DNA from: Linderina pennispora
Lineage: Eukaryota > Kickxellomycota > Kickxellomycetes > Kickxellales > Kickxellaceae
Assembly (NCBI RefSeq): GCF_002104995.1
Contig: NW_024468339.1
Coordinates: forward strand, 1 to 36,518
Length of the DNA stretch: 36,518 bases
Direction: 5' to 3'
Both the position numbers and the translations under genes were made by a program. A model generated the notes under the pieces. That model did no database searches. It was not told the DNA's origin and saw only the letters and a program-made list of their open reading frames with translations. Below, piece after piece: positions 27,003 through 36,518 of the stretch (within the stretch, counting starts at the first letter, position 1; the number at the start of each line of letters is the position of its first letter).

Positions 27003-30000
27003 CGATCATATCTCATACAGAGGGCTGTTTCCGCTGTTTTTGACCGGGGCTATTGGTATTCTACTTGCCCTGGACTTGCTTGAGGTCTACTTCTCGTTCT
27101 TCACGCCCGAGAACAGTGACACTCCGTTCTGGTTTGGTGCCTCGCAGCGCTCGCGATACTTGCTTTTGATTACAGTCACCAATGCTGTCTTGTTTTTCCT
27201 CCATGGAGCCGCGCAGCACCATGCAATTTTCCTCTGCCCACACTAACCCTGCACCGATGTGACCGAAGAATATGTGGATACTGAGTCGGACAGAGACTTT
27301 GTTGAAATGCCGTTAGCACAAGCACGCGGAAAGAACGGCACTCCTTCCCTGGTCGATACACCCGAGTACAGTGGTTCGTTGTTCGATACATTCACATTCT
27401 CGTGGGTCAGCGACATATTCTACAAAGGCTCTCATCGTCAGCTCGACTGTGCGGATCTTTACAAACTGGATACGAGCGACACGGCGATTCCAAACTGGAG
27501 CCGCTATGCGAAGCACCGCAAACCAAGTCGGTCTCTGCTATTGTCGCTAATCCTGACGTTTGCCCCTCAGCTCCTCGCTCAGCTGCTGCTTTCTGTGGCT
27601 GTCGCAGTATTAAACTACTCTGGTCCGTTCTTCTTGCAGCGCATTCTGCAGTCGATCGAGGTTATTGGCAATACTGCCGTGGGTGGTACTCTAGCAAAAT
27701 CGATCCGTAGTGCATATCTAGATGCATTCGGGCTGTTCGTCTTCACATTCCTAAATATGCAGCTTATTGACCAACTGGTGTGGATTAGCCGTCATATGGA
27801 TTTCCGCATGAAGGGTCTCTTGGTTGGCGAGCTGTCTACCAAGATCTTGAACCGTTGCGCAAAGGGATCACTTGAAGGTGTCACAGGTGATGACGCCGAG
27901 GATAGCAGCGACGATAGGTTAGAGTCGGCGCAGGAATCAACTAATGGCAAAATGATGAATCTGCTCACCACAGATCTCAACTGTGTCGCCAAGGTCATCG
28001 CCTACCTGGATGACCTATACACGCTGCCCCTATCAGCAGTCATTGTCGTCATTTACATGTTCAAGCTGCTGGGATGGTCATCGCTCATCGGATTCTCGAT
28101 CGTGATTCAGTACTACCCACTGACAAGGAAACTATTCAGCTATTTGTCGGATCTTGAGGAGAAAACCGCAGAGCTGAGTGACGAGCATGTGGAAGCGATT
28201 ACAGAGCTTCTGCAAGGAATCAAGGCTGTCAAACTCTATGGCTGGGAGTCCCAGTTCCTCAAAAAGATCGACGCGCACCACGAAAAGCAGCTGGGTTCGA
28301 TGTGGAGATGGCTACTCGGCTGGGCCTATGCATCCATCGTCACGTCTCTGTCACTGATGATCATCATGGTACTGACACTTGCATCATATACCAGCATATT
28401 CGGACATCAAATCAAAGCTGAGATTGTATTCACAATGATCTCGGTGTTCCAGCTTCTGCGAATTTCACTGGAGCATTTCCCTAACTTTTTGAGCTGGGTC
28501 ATTTCGGGCTATGTGTCGCTGAAACGTATCGATTCGTACCTTGCGATGCCTCAGGCCCATGACCTTGAAGAGCGGATCTGTCGAGTAGATGGCAGTAGTG
28601 ATATGCTAGGATTTGTCAAGGCTAGTCTAGTCTGGGACACACATGGGAAAGACAGCTCAACTAATTCGGACGATGATACTGGGTATATGACGAAGGTCGA
28701 CAAGAACACACCACTGATATCAGACGCTTCGACCCGTTCAGATGCTTCATTGGACAGCCAGCAGGAGCAGCCAGATAAGGTTGCATTCAGGTTCAAGGAC
28801 ATCGATATTCGCTTCCCTGCCGACGGGCTATCGGTCATTGCTGGTCCGACGGGCAGTGGCTAGTCATCGCTACTGTCAGCACTCATTGGCGAGATGACAT
28901 TGATCAGCGGGTCTATTCAGCTGCCAACTGTCAATGCCGATCAGAGCATCGCTTCGAACTAGGACTACCAAGACGTTATCAAGCTGTCACACGAACAGAC
29001 GGCAATTTGCAATATTAGCTATGTTGCGCAGGAGGCATGGCTGCGCAATGCCACCATCCACGAGAACATCTTGTTTGGTGAGCCGTATGATCAGCAGCGC
29101 TATGAGGAGGTGCTGCGTGTCTGTGCGCTGAAGCCCGATCTGCGGATCCTGACTGCTGGTGACCAGACCGAGATTGGCGAGCGCGGTGTGACGCTGTCGG
29201 GTGGCCAGAAGCAGCGTGTTGCACTGGCCCGTGCGGTGTACTCGGACCGCAAGATCCTGCTTATTGACGATTGTCTGTCAGCTGTCGATGCGCACACTGC
29301 TAAGCACATCCTGCTGGAATGCCTGCTGAACAAGACATCGCTGATGCAGGGCCGCACTCGTGTCCTCGTCACCCACCACGTGTCGATGTGCCTTCCGTAT
29401 GCGCAGTACATTGTGGTGATGCGTGAGGGCGAGATTGCGCTCAAGGGCAATCCACAGGAACTGCAACCCCTGGGCAGGTTCTCTGCCACACTTGCTGAGC
29501 TCGACACCAAGGAAGACACCAATTCTGATGACGAATCAAAGGGCAAGGAAGTTGATGACATCGAAGATGATGGCAATGCCGAGCGGGCCAAGGCTGTCAA
29601 TGATCCGACATCAGAAGATGAGTACAACAGCAAGAGACTGGACAAACTGGTCGTTGACGGGGGCTTGGGTACAGTTATCAACCCGGCAAACCTTGAAGGA
29701 ACTTTGGTTGAGGACGAGGAGCGTGAGACTGGGCGGGTCAAAATGGAGGTTTGGGGCATATTCTTCTCGGCATGTGGAAGCCACTGGTATTGGATTGCTG
29801 TGCTTCTGCTAAACGTCCTGACAAATGTGCTTATGATTGTTCAAGACTACTGGATCCGCATCTGGGTAGAAGCAAACAACGCAGCATCTCCACCCGTGGT
29901 TCTACGCAATTCTACCGACACAGTATCACCAACAGCAAACACCAACATAGTCGGCCAGCATACAGTATCGTTTTGGATCAGTATTTACCTGGCAATCGGT

Positions 30001-31656
30001 GTCATCGAAGTTTTTGCACTGTTTATCAAGCTTGCCTATGCATATTCTGGACTGATCAAAGCCGCCAGAAATGTGCATGCAAAGCTGATCAGGTCAGTTG
30101 TCCATGCCACACCATGCTTCTTTGATTCGACACCATTCGGCCGGATTATTAACCGGTTCTCCTGTGACATGGAATCGATTGGCACGAATATGCTGGACCC
30201 ACTCATTTGGATGTTTGCAGACTTCACCTCTGCATTAGGCGTTATCGTCATCATCACTGCAGTTACGCCGCCATTCATTTTTGTTGCTCTTATCATCACG
30301 ATCGCACATGTGGTGATTGCCAAGCATTACTTGGATTCAACCCGCGAGCTGAAGCGACTCGAATCAAATGCCTCAGCGCCACTGCTGTCACTGTTTGGCG
30401 AGCTGATACAGGGGGTATCGTCGATCCGCGCGTTTGGTCTCAAAAAGTACTACATCATGGAAGCTATTAACAGATCCGATGAGCTGAATCGCCCGTTCTA
30501 CCTAACAATGGTGTCGAGCCGCTGGATGTCTGTCCGACTTGATGCCGCAGGTGCAACAGTGTCATTCTTCTGCGCCTTCTTCATCTTGTGGAATGTCCAC
30601 AGCTTCGACGCCGGTCTTGCTGGGTTTGCGTTGGTACATGCACTGCAGTTTAAAGACTATATGCTGTTTGCCATCCGGAACTATGGCGACAATGAACTGA
30701 ACATGAACGGTGTTGAGCGGGTTAGCCAGTATTTAAAGCTTGACCAGGAGGCCAGCGCTCAGTCGACGCCCGAGAACAAACCCGTTAGCAACTGGCCCAG
30801 GACTGGTGACCTTGAGATTGAGGACCTGGTCGTCGAGTATGTGCCTAATATCCCAGTGTTGCATGGTCTGAGCATGTCGATCAAGCATGGCGAGAAGATT
30901 GGTGTGGTTGGTCGCACCGGTGCTGGCAAGTCGACGCTGTCGCTGGCGTTCCTGCGGTTCATCGAGGCAACCAAGGGCCGGATCGTGCTTGACGGGGTCG
31001 ACATCTCGAAGATTGGCCTGGAGGATCTCCGTCGCAATGTCACTATCATCCCGCAGGACCCAGTGCTGTTCAACGGCACTATTCGCTTCAACCTTGACCC
31101 GTTCAGCGAGTACCCCGATGAGATTGTGTGGGATGCGCTGCACCGTGCGCATCTGGTGCGCGAGCGTGGCAGCCAGACCGCCAGCACCGCAATCAGCGTG
31201 TTTGAAGGCAATGCCATCGACAGCTCGCTGGAGCGCATGTCGGGCATATTCACTAGCCTGGAGGCCGAGATCAAGGAGAATAGCCAGAACCTGTCACTGG
31301 GTCAGCGTCAGCTGGTGGCGCTGGCTCGCGCTCTGGTCCGCCGGTCGCGACTGATCATCATGGACGAGGCAACAGCGTCGGTCGATTTCGATACCGATGA
31401 CCGTATCCAGCGCACGATCCGTGGCTCCGAGTTTGCCGACTCGACCCTGTTCTGCATTGCTCACCGGCTGCGCACCATCATCGACTATGACCGCGTGCTG
31501 GTACTGGACAAGGGCAAGGTTGCCGAGTTTGACACTCCGGCCAACTTGCTCAACAGACAAGGCAGTATCTTCCGGAGCATGTGTGAAAAGTCCGGCGAGT
31601 TTGAATATCTTGCCGATGCTGCCAAGCGAGCCCAAGATGCCAAGCAGTTTTCTTAA
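27003..31656 (+). pseudogene. ABCC/MRP-type ABC transporter pseudogene (Ycf1-like layout)
   Basis: One frame runs through about 1,550 codons with no frameshift but three stops: TAA at 27244, TAG at 28861 and TAG at 28960. The order is a truncated TMD0 (27004-27240), linker, TMD1 (about 27540-28520), NBD1 (28780-29500), acidic linker (29500-29740), TMD2 (29750-30700) and NBD2 (30820-31600). NBD1 has GPTGSG followed by the TAG where the Walker A lysine belongs, LSGGQKQR at about 29194 and ILLIDDCLSAVDA. NBD2 is fully intact, with GRTGAGKST, LSLGQRQ and IIMDEATASVD. The start codon is gone and an LTR abuts the 5' edge. Intact it would be a vacuolar or plasma-membrane exporter of conjugates or drugs. 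Inactivation looks recent, since everything else is preserved. Confidence 0.85.
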
Positions 31657-32112
31657 AATTAGCACGATTCAATACAGAGCCACAATTGCAGCTAGGGCTG
31701 CTCTCAGCGCTATCCCTGTTTGTCGTCGGTTCTTCAAGGTTTACTTGTTCGCCGTCACGTTCGTACATCGCCGACAGTCTTGCATATCCTGGAACTTTGT
31801 TGATACCATACTCGTCCAGCGTACTAATACCCGGGGAGATGTTGGGATGACCCTCGAGTATTGAGTCAGGTTCAGCAATGGGATCAACTGTAAGTCCACG
31901 ATCGGTGTGGTTCCAAATCCTTATGATCTTAGGAACCCATGGATCAAGACCTTTAGGCTACAATGGCCGGCCATACTATTCTGGGCGACCGGCGCCACTA
32001 CTTAGATGGGCACCTGCCCTTTCACCTGGCGATTCCTCCTTCCTTCTTTCATACAGCATATTTCATACGTTCAATATACATCGTGGAAAGGTGCTTGGAG
32101 AGTAGACGTGTT
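31657..32112. other. Intergenic between ABCC pseudogene and Gypsy remnant
   Basis: About 456 bp downstream of the ABC transporter TAA. I see no coding frame, repeat or RNA feature that I can support. Confidence 0.4.
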
Positions 32113-33899
32113 CTAGACAGTTGCAGGAGGCTGTCTATCTAAGTGTATCATACCCGAGACACAACAATCGGTCTGGCCTTCATGAACCCATCTGTAAACA
32201 TCCCGATACCGATCTGGGTTATAATCTAGGGGCATGATTGTTTCGTGAGACAATGACCATGTTACTGGTCTATGGTGCTCCGTTTTGGTCGATGCATTCG
32301 GTCTTGAGCATGCAGAATAATGTTCAGCCTCAATGTTAGGCACCTCTTGGCTATTCAGTGCGCTATCCATTGGTTCAGACATTTCAGCTGTTACTGGTAC
32401 TATTGCTTCTGCCTGCATGTCATCCAAATTTATCGTCTCGTTTGCAGCTAGCACATGATGTGTTGGTGTCCAGTGAGTCAGGCCTTGACTGCTTGGTCTC
32501 AACCCTGATCCACTGTCTGCTAGTGAACTAGGTGGCCCTCTTCTTGATCTGGATGATCCAAAGGAGCTACCAGGTGCTCCTGGTACTCCTGGTGCTCCTG
32601 GTGCTCTGGGTCTGCTTGACATATTGGTCTGTCACTATTCACCATCATCATCTTCCTGGTATCACATCAAGTCAGCACTGGCAAAGTTCTTTGTAAGCAT
32701 GTTTTCATGCCTGTCACAGAGCATATAGACTATGCCTATTCTCTGGACTACTTTGTATGGACAGTGTCAGTGTTCTGGTACTTGAGCAATGTTGTGTGTG
32801 ATTAGGTGAGCATGGGTGGTCATCAGCTTACCAGATAAAAAGTAGTGCAGTGCTACAATGGCATTTGCATGCAGTCTTGCTTATTACTGTATATGCTGTT
32901 GCTGCTGACATGCTTGCTGGTAAAGGTTATCAGCCAGCTTGTTAATTATGTACTGATTTCATTCACCAAAGAACAGCTCAGCTGGAGTACATCCAATTGT
33001 ACTGTTGGGGGTGATGGCATTTGAAGCTATGATTTAGGCTGCATGATGCATCCATAAATTCTTATGTGGATGCTGCAGCAAGAGCAGCCTCAGGGCATTT
33101 TTTGAAGCATTCTACTGTAGTTTTGGCAAGATTGGCTTGTAGATAGTATGTCAATGATGGGTTCCATATAATGTTGTTACTCTGCAAAAAGTTGCAGAAT
33201 TCAATGCAGTCAAACTGGGGCCCATGATCTGAGGTCAAAATCCAGGGTTGGCCATATGCCTAGAACCAATTCATAGTAAGCACATCGATGACATTGCCTG
33301 CAGTAGTATTTGTCATTGGATAGACTTCAAAATACATACTTGCAGCATTGATAATAACTAATGCTTCACATTTAGGATCCTCAGTTGGACCAACTGTAAG
33401 CAGATCGATATAGACTTGTTCCTGTGGAGTTGGCATCTGTGAAGGCACCATTATGATACTAGGCTATTGCTGAATCACTGTTATCTGGCATTTGGTACAG
33501 CATTTGGTTACATCATCAACCAATTTGGATAACTGGTGGTACCATATCCATTGGCATACAAACCCATAGAACTGCTTATACCATGGATGTGCCAATGCCA
33601 TATGTGCCATGGCTATGTACCTATGAGCTGCAGATTTTGTAAGTACTGGCGCCTATAGATCAGTACTATGTAGGCTTCCGAGCTCAACAAAATAGATAAG
33701 TACACCATTTTGGAGTTTGTAATCAGCTGCTTTGTCCAAATGTGGCTGGTCTGCATCTGTGCCTACTTGTGTTCGCTCTTCACACATATGCTAGATCATA
33801 AGGAGGAAATTGTCAGTGTGCTGGTACTTGAGATATTCTGATGGATGTGGCAAATCAGGAAGCACCATATATATATGCTCTATTCTGGTACCAAGCTCT
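32113..33899 (-). mobile_element. Degenerate Ty3/Gypsy retrotransposon pol remnant (integrase region)
   Basis: Reading the minus strand from 33899 down, the order is that of a Gypsy integrase. A zinc-finger-like part at about 33770-33500 has CCTKC, with AHPW where the usual GHxG lies. The rve catalytic core covers about 33450-33100 (YIDLLTVGP, VYPMTNTTAGNVIDVL, then LTSDHGPQFD). A TPAELFFGE stretch follows at about 32970. A GPY/F-like module lies at 32760-32660 (PYKVVQRIGIVYMLCDRH). A frame at 32622-32113 supplies a 169-residue tail with collagen-like PGAPGVPGAPG repeats and LDRQP near the end. At least nine stops and one frameshift (near 33085) break it. No LTR, RT or protease is seen, and the right edge is cut off by the inverted-repeat element at 33900. 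Confidence 0.75.
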
Positions 33900-34083
33900 G
33901 GAGGCCATTCACAAATAAGAAAGTTTAAAGAAACTTAATATCTTGTATCAGAATAACCAAGTATTAAATAACAAATCAATTACTAGCAGTTGAAAAATAT
34001 TTTAAAAAATCAGAATGTTTAGTGATGGCCAAAAAGATTTTAGCAACTAGATTAACTAATAAATAAAAATATAAGAATAGACG

Positions 34084-34217
34084 CTTCTCCGAAACCCCCT
34101 TCGGCATCCTGAAAAATTTCAGTTGATTTCTCGGGACGCAGCCTCTATCTCAGTAGAAGCATATTAATTGTGTATCAACTGAAATTTTTCAGGATGCCGA
34201 AGGGGGTTTCGGAGAAG
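34084..34217. mobile_element. Palindromic MITE, copy A (perfect 44-bp arms)
   Basis: A 134-bp element whose 44-bp ends are exact inverted repeats, CTTCTCCGAAACCCCCTTCG and onward, around a 46-bp loop containing TTCTCGGGACGCAGCC and TCAGTAGAAGCATATTAATT. CpG sites that are TpG or CpA in copies B and C are kept here, so this is the least decayed copy. Confidence 0.8.
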
Positions 34218-34760
34218 TTCAAAAAAAAACAAAAGAATAAAAAGTTTTACAACTTCTAATTATTTTTTACTTAGTTTAGTGATTATGAATGACCTCCTCT
34301 TCTTTGTCCAGCTGTGCACCTATAGCATATTGCATATCATCATCATCATCATTGTTATCATCATCATCCTGCTGTATGCTTTGTGTGTTGGCTTATGGCA
34401 TATTCCTGCTGTTATTGTTAGGCATCTTGTTGTCATAGTCATCAACTGAGAATTTAATATCCTCAACCTCACCATCTAAAATTAACCCTTTGTCATTGGT
34501 ATCTGTTCGAATGGTGCTAAAGACATAGTGAACTGGCTTGGTTATTTTCTGGTTATTTTTGCCAACCAAAGGTGCAATATTATGTGACAGCCAATCTGCT
34601 ATTTGTTGCTTGATACCTAGCTGATGCTCCATCATTCAGTTTGTAATGCCCATGCTGGACAGCTACATCCTGAAGTTTGAGGAGATCAGTCAAATATTGT
34701 TTGCTATTTAATAATTATTAATATTTTTATTATTTTCTTATTCAGATGCTAAATATGGTG
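34218..34760. other. Spacer within inverted repeat
   Basis: It holds an ATC-type microsatellite at about 34337-34368 and an open frame of 80 codons on the minus strand (34635-34393) that I do not recognise. The stretch up to about 34295 resembles 35196-35275 (ATTTTTTACTT, then GAATGACCTCC), so it belongs to the same repeat unit. Confidence 0.45.
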
Positions 34761-34894
34761 CTTCTATGAAACCCCTTTTGGTATCCTGAAAAATTTCAGT
34801 TGATATTCAATTAATATGCTTCTACTGAGATAGAGGCTGGGTCACAAGAAATCAACTGAAATTTTTCAGGATGCTTAAGGGGGTTTCATAGAAG
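34761..34894. mobile_element. Palindromic MITE, copy B
   Basis: A 134-bp relative of copy A in the opposite orientation, with arms CTTCTATGAAACCCCTTTTG and CAGGATGCTTAAGGGGGTTT. The inverted arms extend outward through GATGCTAAATATGGTG and CACCATATTTGGCATC. It differs from copy A mainly by C-to-T and G-to-A changes. Confidence 0.75.
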
Positions 34895-35070
34895 CACCAT
34901 ATTTGGCATCTTTGTTTATTTGTTAATCTAGTTGCTAGAATCTTTTTGGCCACTGATAAACATTCTGTATTTTAAAATATTTATCTATTGCTAGTAATTG
35001 ATTTTATATTTGTTAATTAGTTATTCTTATAATAGATATTTAGTTTCTTTAAACTTTTATATTTGTGAAT

Positions 35071-35195
35071 GGCCTCTATTGGCATCCAGAAAAATTTCAG
35101 TTGACAGATAATTAATATGCTTCTACAGAGATAGAAGCTGGGTCATAAGAAATCAACTAAAATTTTTTAGGATTCTGATGGGGGTTTTGTAGAAG
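35071..35195. mobile_element. Palindromic MITE, copy C (most decayed)
   Basis: It shares the core ATTAATATGCTTCTAC, the AGATAGAAGCTGGGTCA segment and both AAATTTCAGTTGA-type arms with copies A and B, but has more mismatches and a shortened left end that runs into GAATGGCCTCTATTGGCATC. Confidence 0.7.
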
Positions 35196-35275
35196 CTTAA
35201 AAAAGATAAAAGTATAAAATGTATTATAAGCTCCAAATATTTTTTACTTTAGTAAATGTGAATGACCTCCATAAG

Positions 35276-35705
35276 GAAATTATGGTTGCTTAGCTATATC
35301 TATTGAGATATTGAATTTTGTTGCCTAATGATAATTAACCCCAAATATAGAAAGTATTTTCTTTCTAGTTAAAATTATATTCACTGAAACATTTCCAAGA
35401 TGCTGATAGCAGCTTAGCTAAAATGTAAAAAAAATTTGTATTTTTAAAATCAATTCTATACACAAAAACATAATAGAAAAAATAAATATAAATATCTATA
35501 CCAAAAATATCTCACAGTAAAATATGGATTAGAAAATGATTATTCAAATATCTATTTAACTACATTGTAAATAACTAAAATATACAAGACTAGGAATGAT
35601 GCCTATATATTTTTACATAAGATTATTTAGGGCTATATATTTATGTAGGATTATATGAAGTTGGTATATCTATTAAGCAGATTGTTAGTAGAGTTTTTGG
35701 TAGTA
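35276..35705. other. AT-rich intergenic stretch before the terminal array
   Basis: About 430 bp of very AT-rich sequence without open frames, consistent with decayed transposon or subtelomeric spacer DNA. I see nothing specific in it. Confidence 0.45.
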
Positions 35706-36518
35706 GTTTAGAAAAGAGGGGTTTAGAAAAGAGGGGTTTAGAAAGAGGGGTTTAGAAAGGGGTTTAGAAAGAGGGGTTTAGAAAGAGGGGTTTAGAAGGG
35801 GTTTAGAAAGAGGGGTTTAGAAAGAGAGAGGGGTTTAGAAAGAGGGGTTTAGAAAGAGGGGTTTAGAAAGAGAGAGAGAGAAAGAGAGGGGTTTAGAAAG
35901 AGGGGTTTAGAAAGAGGGGTTTAGAAAGAGGGGTTTAGAAAGAGGGGTTTAGAAAAGGGGTTTAGAAAGAGGGGTTTAGAAAGAGGGGGTTTAGAAAGAG
36001 GGGTTTAGAAAGAGGGGTTTAGAAAGAGGGGTTTAGAAAGAGGGGTTTAGAAAAGAGGGGTTTAGAAAGGGGTTTAGAAAGAGGGGTTTAGAAGGGGGTT
36101 TAGGAAAAGAGGGGTTTAGAAAGGAGGGGTTTAGAAAAGAGGGGTTTAGAAGGGGTTTTGGAGGGTTTAGAAGAGGGGTTTAGAAAGGGGTTTAGAAAAG
36201 AGAGGGTTTAGAAAGAGGGGTTTAGAAAGAGGGGTTTAGAAAAGAGGGGTTTAGAAAGGGGTTTAGAAAAGAGAGAGGGGTTTAGAAAGAGGGGTTTAGA
36301 AAGAGGGGTTTAGAAAGAGGGGTTTAGAAAGAGGGGTTTAGAAAGAGGGGTTTAGAAAGAGGGGTTTAGAAAGAGGGGTTTAGAAAGAGGGTTTAGAAAG
36401 AGGGGGTTTAGAAAGAGGGGTTTAGAAAGAGGGGTTTAGAAAGAGGGGTTTAGAAAGAGGGGGTTTAGAAAGAGGGGTTTAGAAAGAGGGGTTTAGAAAG
36501 AGGGGTTTAGAAAAGAAG
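35706..36518 (+). repeat. Terminal G-rich tandem array, unit GGGGTTTAGAAAGA, telomere-like
   Basis: About 813 bp running off the window end, made of some 55-60 copies of a 14-base unit with drifting lengths. The T3AG core is almost constant, while the A run (AAA/AAAA), the GA repeats and the G run (3-5) vary. The G-rich strand reads 5' to 3' toward the end of the window, as in a chromosome-terminal telomere. It embeds GGGTTTAG but is not a pure TTAGGG or TTTAGGG array. It could be a divergent telomere, a subtelomeric minisatellite or a slippage-expanded satellite. Confidence 0.8.

Larger units (their letters stand above)
33900..35077. repeat. Large inverted repeat, arms about 317 bp
   Basis: The arm at 33900-34217 is the reverse complement, with moderate divergence, of 34761-35077; a 543-bp spacer separates them. 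The outer ends read GGAGGCCATTCAC at 33900 and GTGAATGGCCTCT at 35065-35077. Long shared blocks such as GCTAGTAATTGATTT and TTAATCTAGTTGCTA (given as on the right arm) support it. Each arm carries one copy of the palindromic MITE at its inner end. Confidence 0.75.

Noticed and set aside
27244-28962. TAG recoded as a sense codon, given that two of the three ABC transporter stops and several Gypsy stops are TAG
   Set aside because: The J-protein gene ends with TAG exactly at its family end, and the Gypsy remnant also has TAA and TGA stops plus a frameshift. Ordinary decay explains the pattern.
28843-28970. Intron hiding the two TAG codons of the ABC transporter
   Set aside because: The residues around both stops are conserved ABC sequence that splicing would delete, and no good donor/acceptor pair brackets them.
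34393-34635. 80-codon minus-strand frame as a gene
   Set aside because: It is unrecognised, lies between repeat arms, and has no supporting context. It is probably transposon debris.
35706-36518. CRISPR array
   Set aside because: The units are contiguous 14-mers without unique spacers, in a eukaryotic context.

Overview
The window looks like one end of a chromosome or contig from a filamentous, early-diverging fungus. The gene set is plainly fungal: a GH18 chitinase, an Msn5/exportin-5 karyopherin, TEL2, a DNAJB12/Hlj1-type ER J-protein and a sugar porter. Genes are compact, mostly intron-free and GC-rich. I suspect a Kickxellomycotina-like zoopagomycete, but this is a style-based inference and not proof.

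Layout. (1) About 0.5-19.4 kb is a dense housekeeping block. It holds a secreted Ser-rich chitinase (-), exportin-5/Msn5 (-), TEL2 (+, head-to-head with the exportin across 125 bp), a single-pass membrane protein with a LEA-2-like lumenal domain (-), a two-exon gene ending in a retropepsin fold that has lost its catalytic DTG (-), a poly-proline protein (-), a small unrecognised gene (-), an ER-membrane J-protein (-) and an MFS hexose transporter (-). (2) About 19.4-27 kb is gene-poor, with long spacers. It carries a MIF/tautomerase-family gene (-), a BAHD/trichothecene-acetyltransferase-like gene (-), solo LTRs, a 314-bp terminal-inverted-repeat element and a SINE-like insertion. (3) 27.0-31.66 kb is a nearly full-length ABCC/MRP transporter that is now a pseudogene. 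It has an LTR at its 5' end and three in-frame stop codons, one of them exactly at the Walker A lysine of NBD1. (4) 32.1-33.9 kb is a decayed Ty3/Gypsy integrase region (-). (5) 33.9-35.3 kb is an AT-rich patchwork of a palindromic MITE family inside a larger inverted repeat. (6) 35.7 kb to the end is a G-rich array of a degenerate 14-bp unit (GGGGTTTAGAAAGA). Its G-rich strand points toward the window end, as a telomere's would.

How the parts relate. The left half covers core cell functions: nuclear export, PIKK assembly, ER protein quality control, sugar uptake and wall remodelling. The right half reads as a subtelomeric accessory zone, with possible small-molecule genes (acyltransferase, MIF-like tautomerase, ABCC pump) embedded in dying transposons.

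Most unusual items: the terminal G-rich array, the inactivated retropepsin-fold protein, the ABCC pseudogene and the palindromic MITE cluster. I see no CRISPR array, rRNA or convincing tRNA.
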